The notes under the pieces: generated by a model | Seen by the model: the letters and a program-made list of their open reading frames with translations, nothing else | Databases searched by the model: none | What the model was told of the DNA's origin: nothing | Program-made: the position numbers and the translations under genes | Shown: piece after piece, positions 6,215 through 7,090 of the stretch | How positions within the stretch are numbered: position 1 is the stretch's first letter | Layout: every line of letters begins with the position of its first letter | From: Terriglobia bacterium | GTDB lineage: Bacteria; Acidobacteriota; Terriglobia; UBA7540 | Assembly: GCA_030042795.1 (NCBI GenBank) | Contig: JASHYZ010000183.1 | Location: forward strand, 1-7,090 | Direction: 5' to 3' | Length of the DNA stretch: 7,090 bases

Positions 6215-7090
6215 TCTCCTTTGAGTGCGCGCGCCGGGTCAATGCTGCGAACGGTCGAAACCGGCAGCAGCGCCGGAAGGGCTGCCACCAAAACAGCGGC
6301 CAAGAGCACGGGCAGCGCAGCCCCCCAATCAATGTTGAGGGGTACGCCGAACAGATCCACCCCCAGCCGCCGCGCCAGCAGCGCGCCTGCCGCAAACCCC
6401 ACCAGTCCGCCGGCGATGCCGAGTGAGACGATTTCGGCGAGAAAGAGAAAGGCCACCGCTCGGTCCGAGGCGCCGAGCGCCTTCATCACCGCTACCTCTT
6501 TGCGGCGATGGAGCAGGATGGTGGTGACCGTCGCCATCACGCAGAGCACCACTACGCCGAGGATCAGGGCGGCCAGCGCCCACAACAACGACCGAATGAT
6601 ACCAAGAATCTTGCCTTCGGATTGCACGATCTCGCGCACCGGGCGTACCTCGAGGGTAGGAAAGGTCCAGCGGAGATCGCGGATCGAGCTCTCGACTTCA
6701 CCGGAACTACCGGGAAGCCGCGCCTCAACGATGCTAACCTTACCAATCAATCCTGCGAGTTGCTGGAGGGCATCGAGCGGAAGGAATACTTGGTCATCTT
6801 CAGACCCGCCCGTGGAGACCAAACCGGCAATCGTGAAAGCGCGCCTGCCTGTGCTTGCGGCCGTGCCGCTGACGCCCGGACTCAACTCGTCGGCGGCCCC
6901 AAGTGCGAGCGTATCTCCGGCTTTCAATTCCAGACGCGCTGCAGCATGCGAGCCGATCAGGCACCGGCTGGAATTGGGGCTGTCGGGCAGCGCGTTCGCC
7001 GCCGGGCTCAATTTCCAGGCTGGGTTCAGAGCGTGCAGGGCTGCAAAGTTCGCACCCACGGCAACGAGGTTACTCGTCGGGCTGCCCGAC
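6211..7090 (-). CDS. FtsX/MacB-like ABC permease, N-terminus off the window
   Basis: The last 292 residues of a permease; the frame stays open to the right edge, so the GTG at 7059 is internal and not a start. The first part (about 1-155) is a periplasmic MacB-type core, with VGANFAALHALNPAWK near the start and CLIGSHAAARLELKAGDTL after it. The rest is an FtsX domain with three membrane spans at about 161-185, 210-238 and 257-278. The conserved cytoplasmic loop RRKEVAVMKALGAS lies between the first two spans and is the expected contact to the ATPase. The protein ends DPARALKGE, typical of the family. MacB-like permeases act as mechanotransmitters rather than channels, and move lipoproteins, peptides, siderophores or drugs, usually with a HlyD-type partner, none of which is visible here. 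The 4-nt overlap with the ATPase gene shows they form one transporter. Confidence 0.92.
   Translation of the reverse strand, partial: SGSPTSNLVAVGANFAALHALNPAWKLSPAANALPDSPNSSRCLIGSHAAARLELKAGDTLALGAADELSPGVSGTAASTGRRAFTIAGLVSTGGSEDDQVFLPLDALQQLAGLIGKVSIVEARLPGSSGEVESSIRDLRWTFPTLEVRPVREIVQSEGKILGIIRSLLWALAALILGVVVLCVMATVTTILLHRRKEVAVMKALGASDRAVAFLFLAEIVSLGIAGGLVGFAAGALLARRLGVDLFGVPLNIDWGAALPVLLAAVLVAALPALLPVSTVRSIDPARALKGE
6215..6222 (-). promoter_or_regulatory. Ribosome binding site of the ATPase gene, start-deciding
   Basis: AAAGGAGA on the minus strand is formed by the last sense codons of the permease. GGAG ends only 1 nt before ATG 6214, which is very tight, but 10 nt before an in-frame GTG at 6205. 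Starting at GTG would give a protein beginning (M)[13 protein letters not shown], the usual beginning of this ATPase class. The true start may therefore be GTG, shortening the protein by three residues. Confidence 0.55.

Noticed and set aside
6211..7059. Permease as a complete 282-residue gene starting at GTG 7059
   Set aside because: The frame continues upstream to the window edge with family-like sequence (PTSNLVAVGANFAAL), so the GTG is an internal Val codon and the gene is cut by the window.

Overview
The window is about 7.1 kb of GC-rich bacterial DNA. Five protein genes lie on the minus strand, and both end genes run off the window. A soil or sediment Acidobacteriota, perhaps of the Bryobacterales/Solibacter type, would fit. 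The reasons are twin-arginine-exported enzymes of sugar or sugar-acid type, a PQQ dehydrogenase carrying a TIGR02603-like haem domain, and intergenic 'CACGGAG / CTCTGTGGT' repeats of a kind I associate with such genomes. This placement is inference; no rRNA or other marker gene is present.

In transcription order (right to left), the first unit is the C-terminal 292 residues of a MacB/FtsX-type ABC permease (6211-7090). It overlaps, by ATGA, a 361-residue ATPase (5129-6214). The ATPase is a complete LolD/MacB-like ATP-binding cassette joined in one frame to a DtxR/MntR-like winged helix and metal-binding/dimerisation domain. This is the most unusual object here: a transporter motor carrying the body of a metal-responsive repressor, whose primary metal site looks degraded while the ancillary site is kept.

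Next is a 388-bp gap (4741-5128). Its only notable content is a 36-codon plus-strand frame with a convincing signal peptide that stops soon after, plus a short GAAATC-like micro-repeat.

Then comes a 792-residue periplasmic quinohaemoprotein (2362-4740): signal peptide, two c-type haem domains placed N-terminally, then an eight-bladed PQQ propeller. Several active-site positions differ from classical methanol and ethanol dehydrogenases.

A 374-bp gap (1988-2361) holds repeats and palindromes. It separates the dehydrogenase from a translationally coupled pair: a Tat-exported TIM-barrel sugar isomerase/epimerase-like protein (995-1987) and a Tat-exported enolase-superfamily protein (3-998, incomplete). 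The dehydrogenase, isomerase-like and enolase-like proteins would all act outside the cytoplasm, so a periplasmic oxidation/isomerisation/dehydration route for a sugar or sugar acid is a reasonable but unproved reading.
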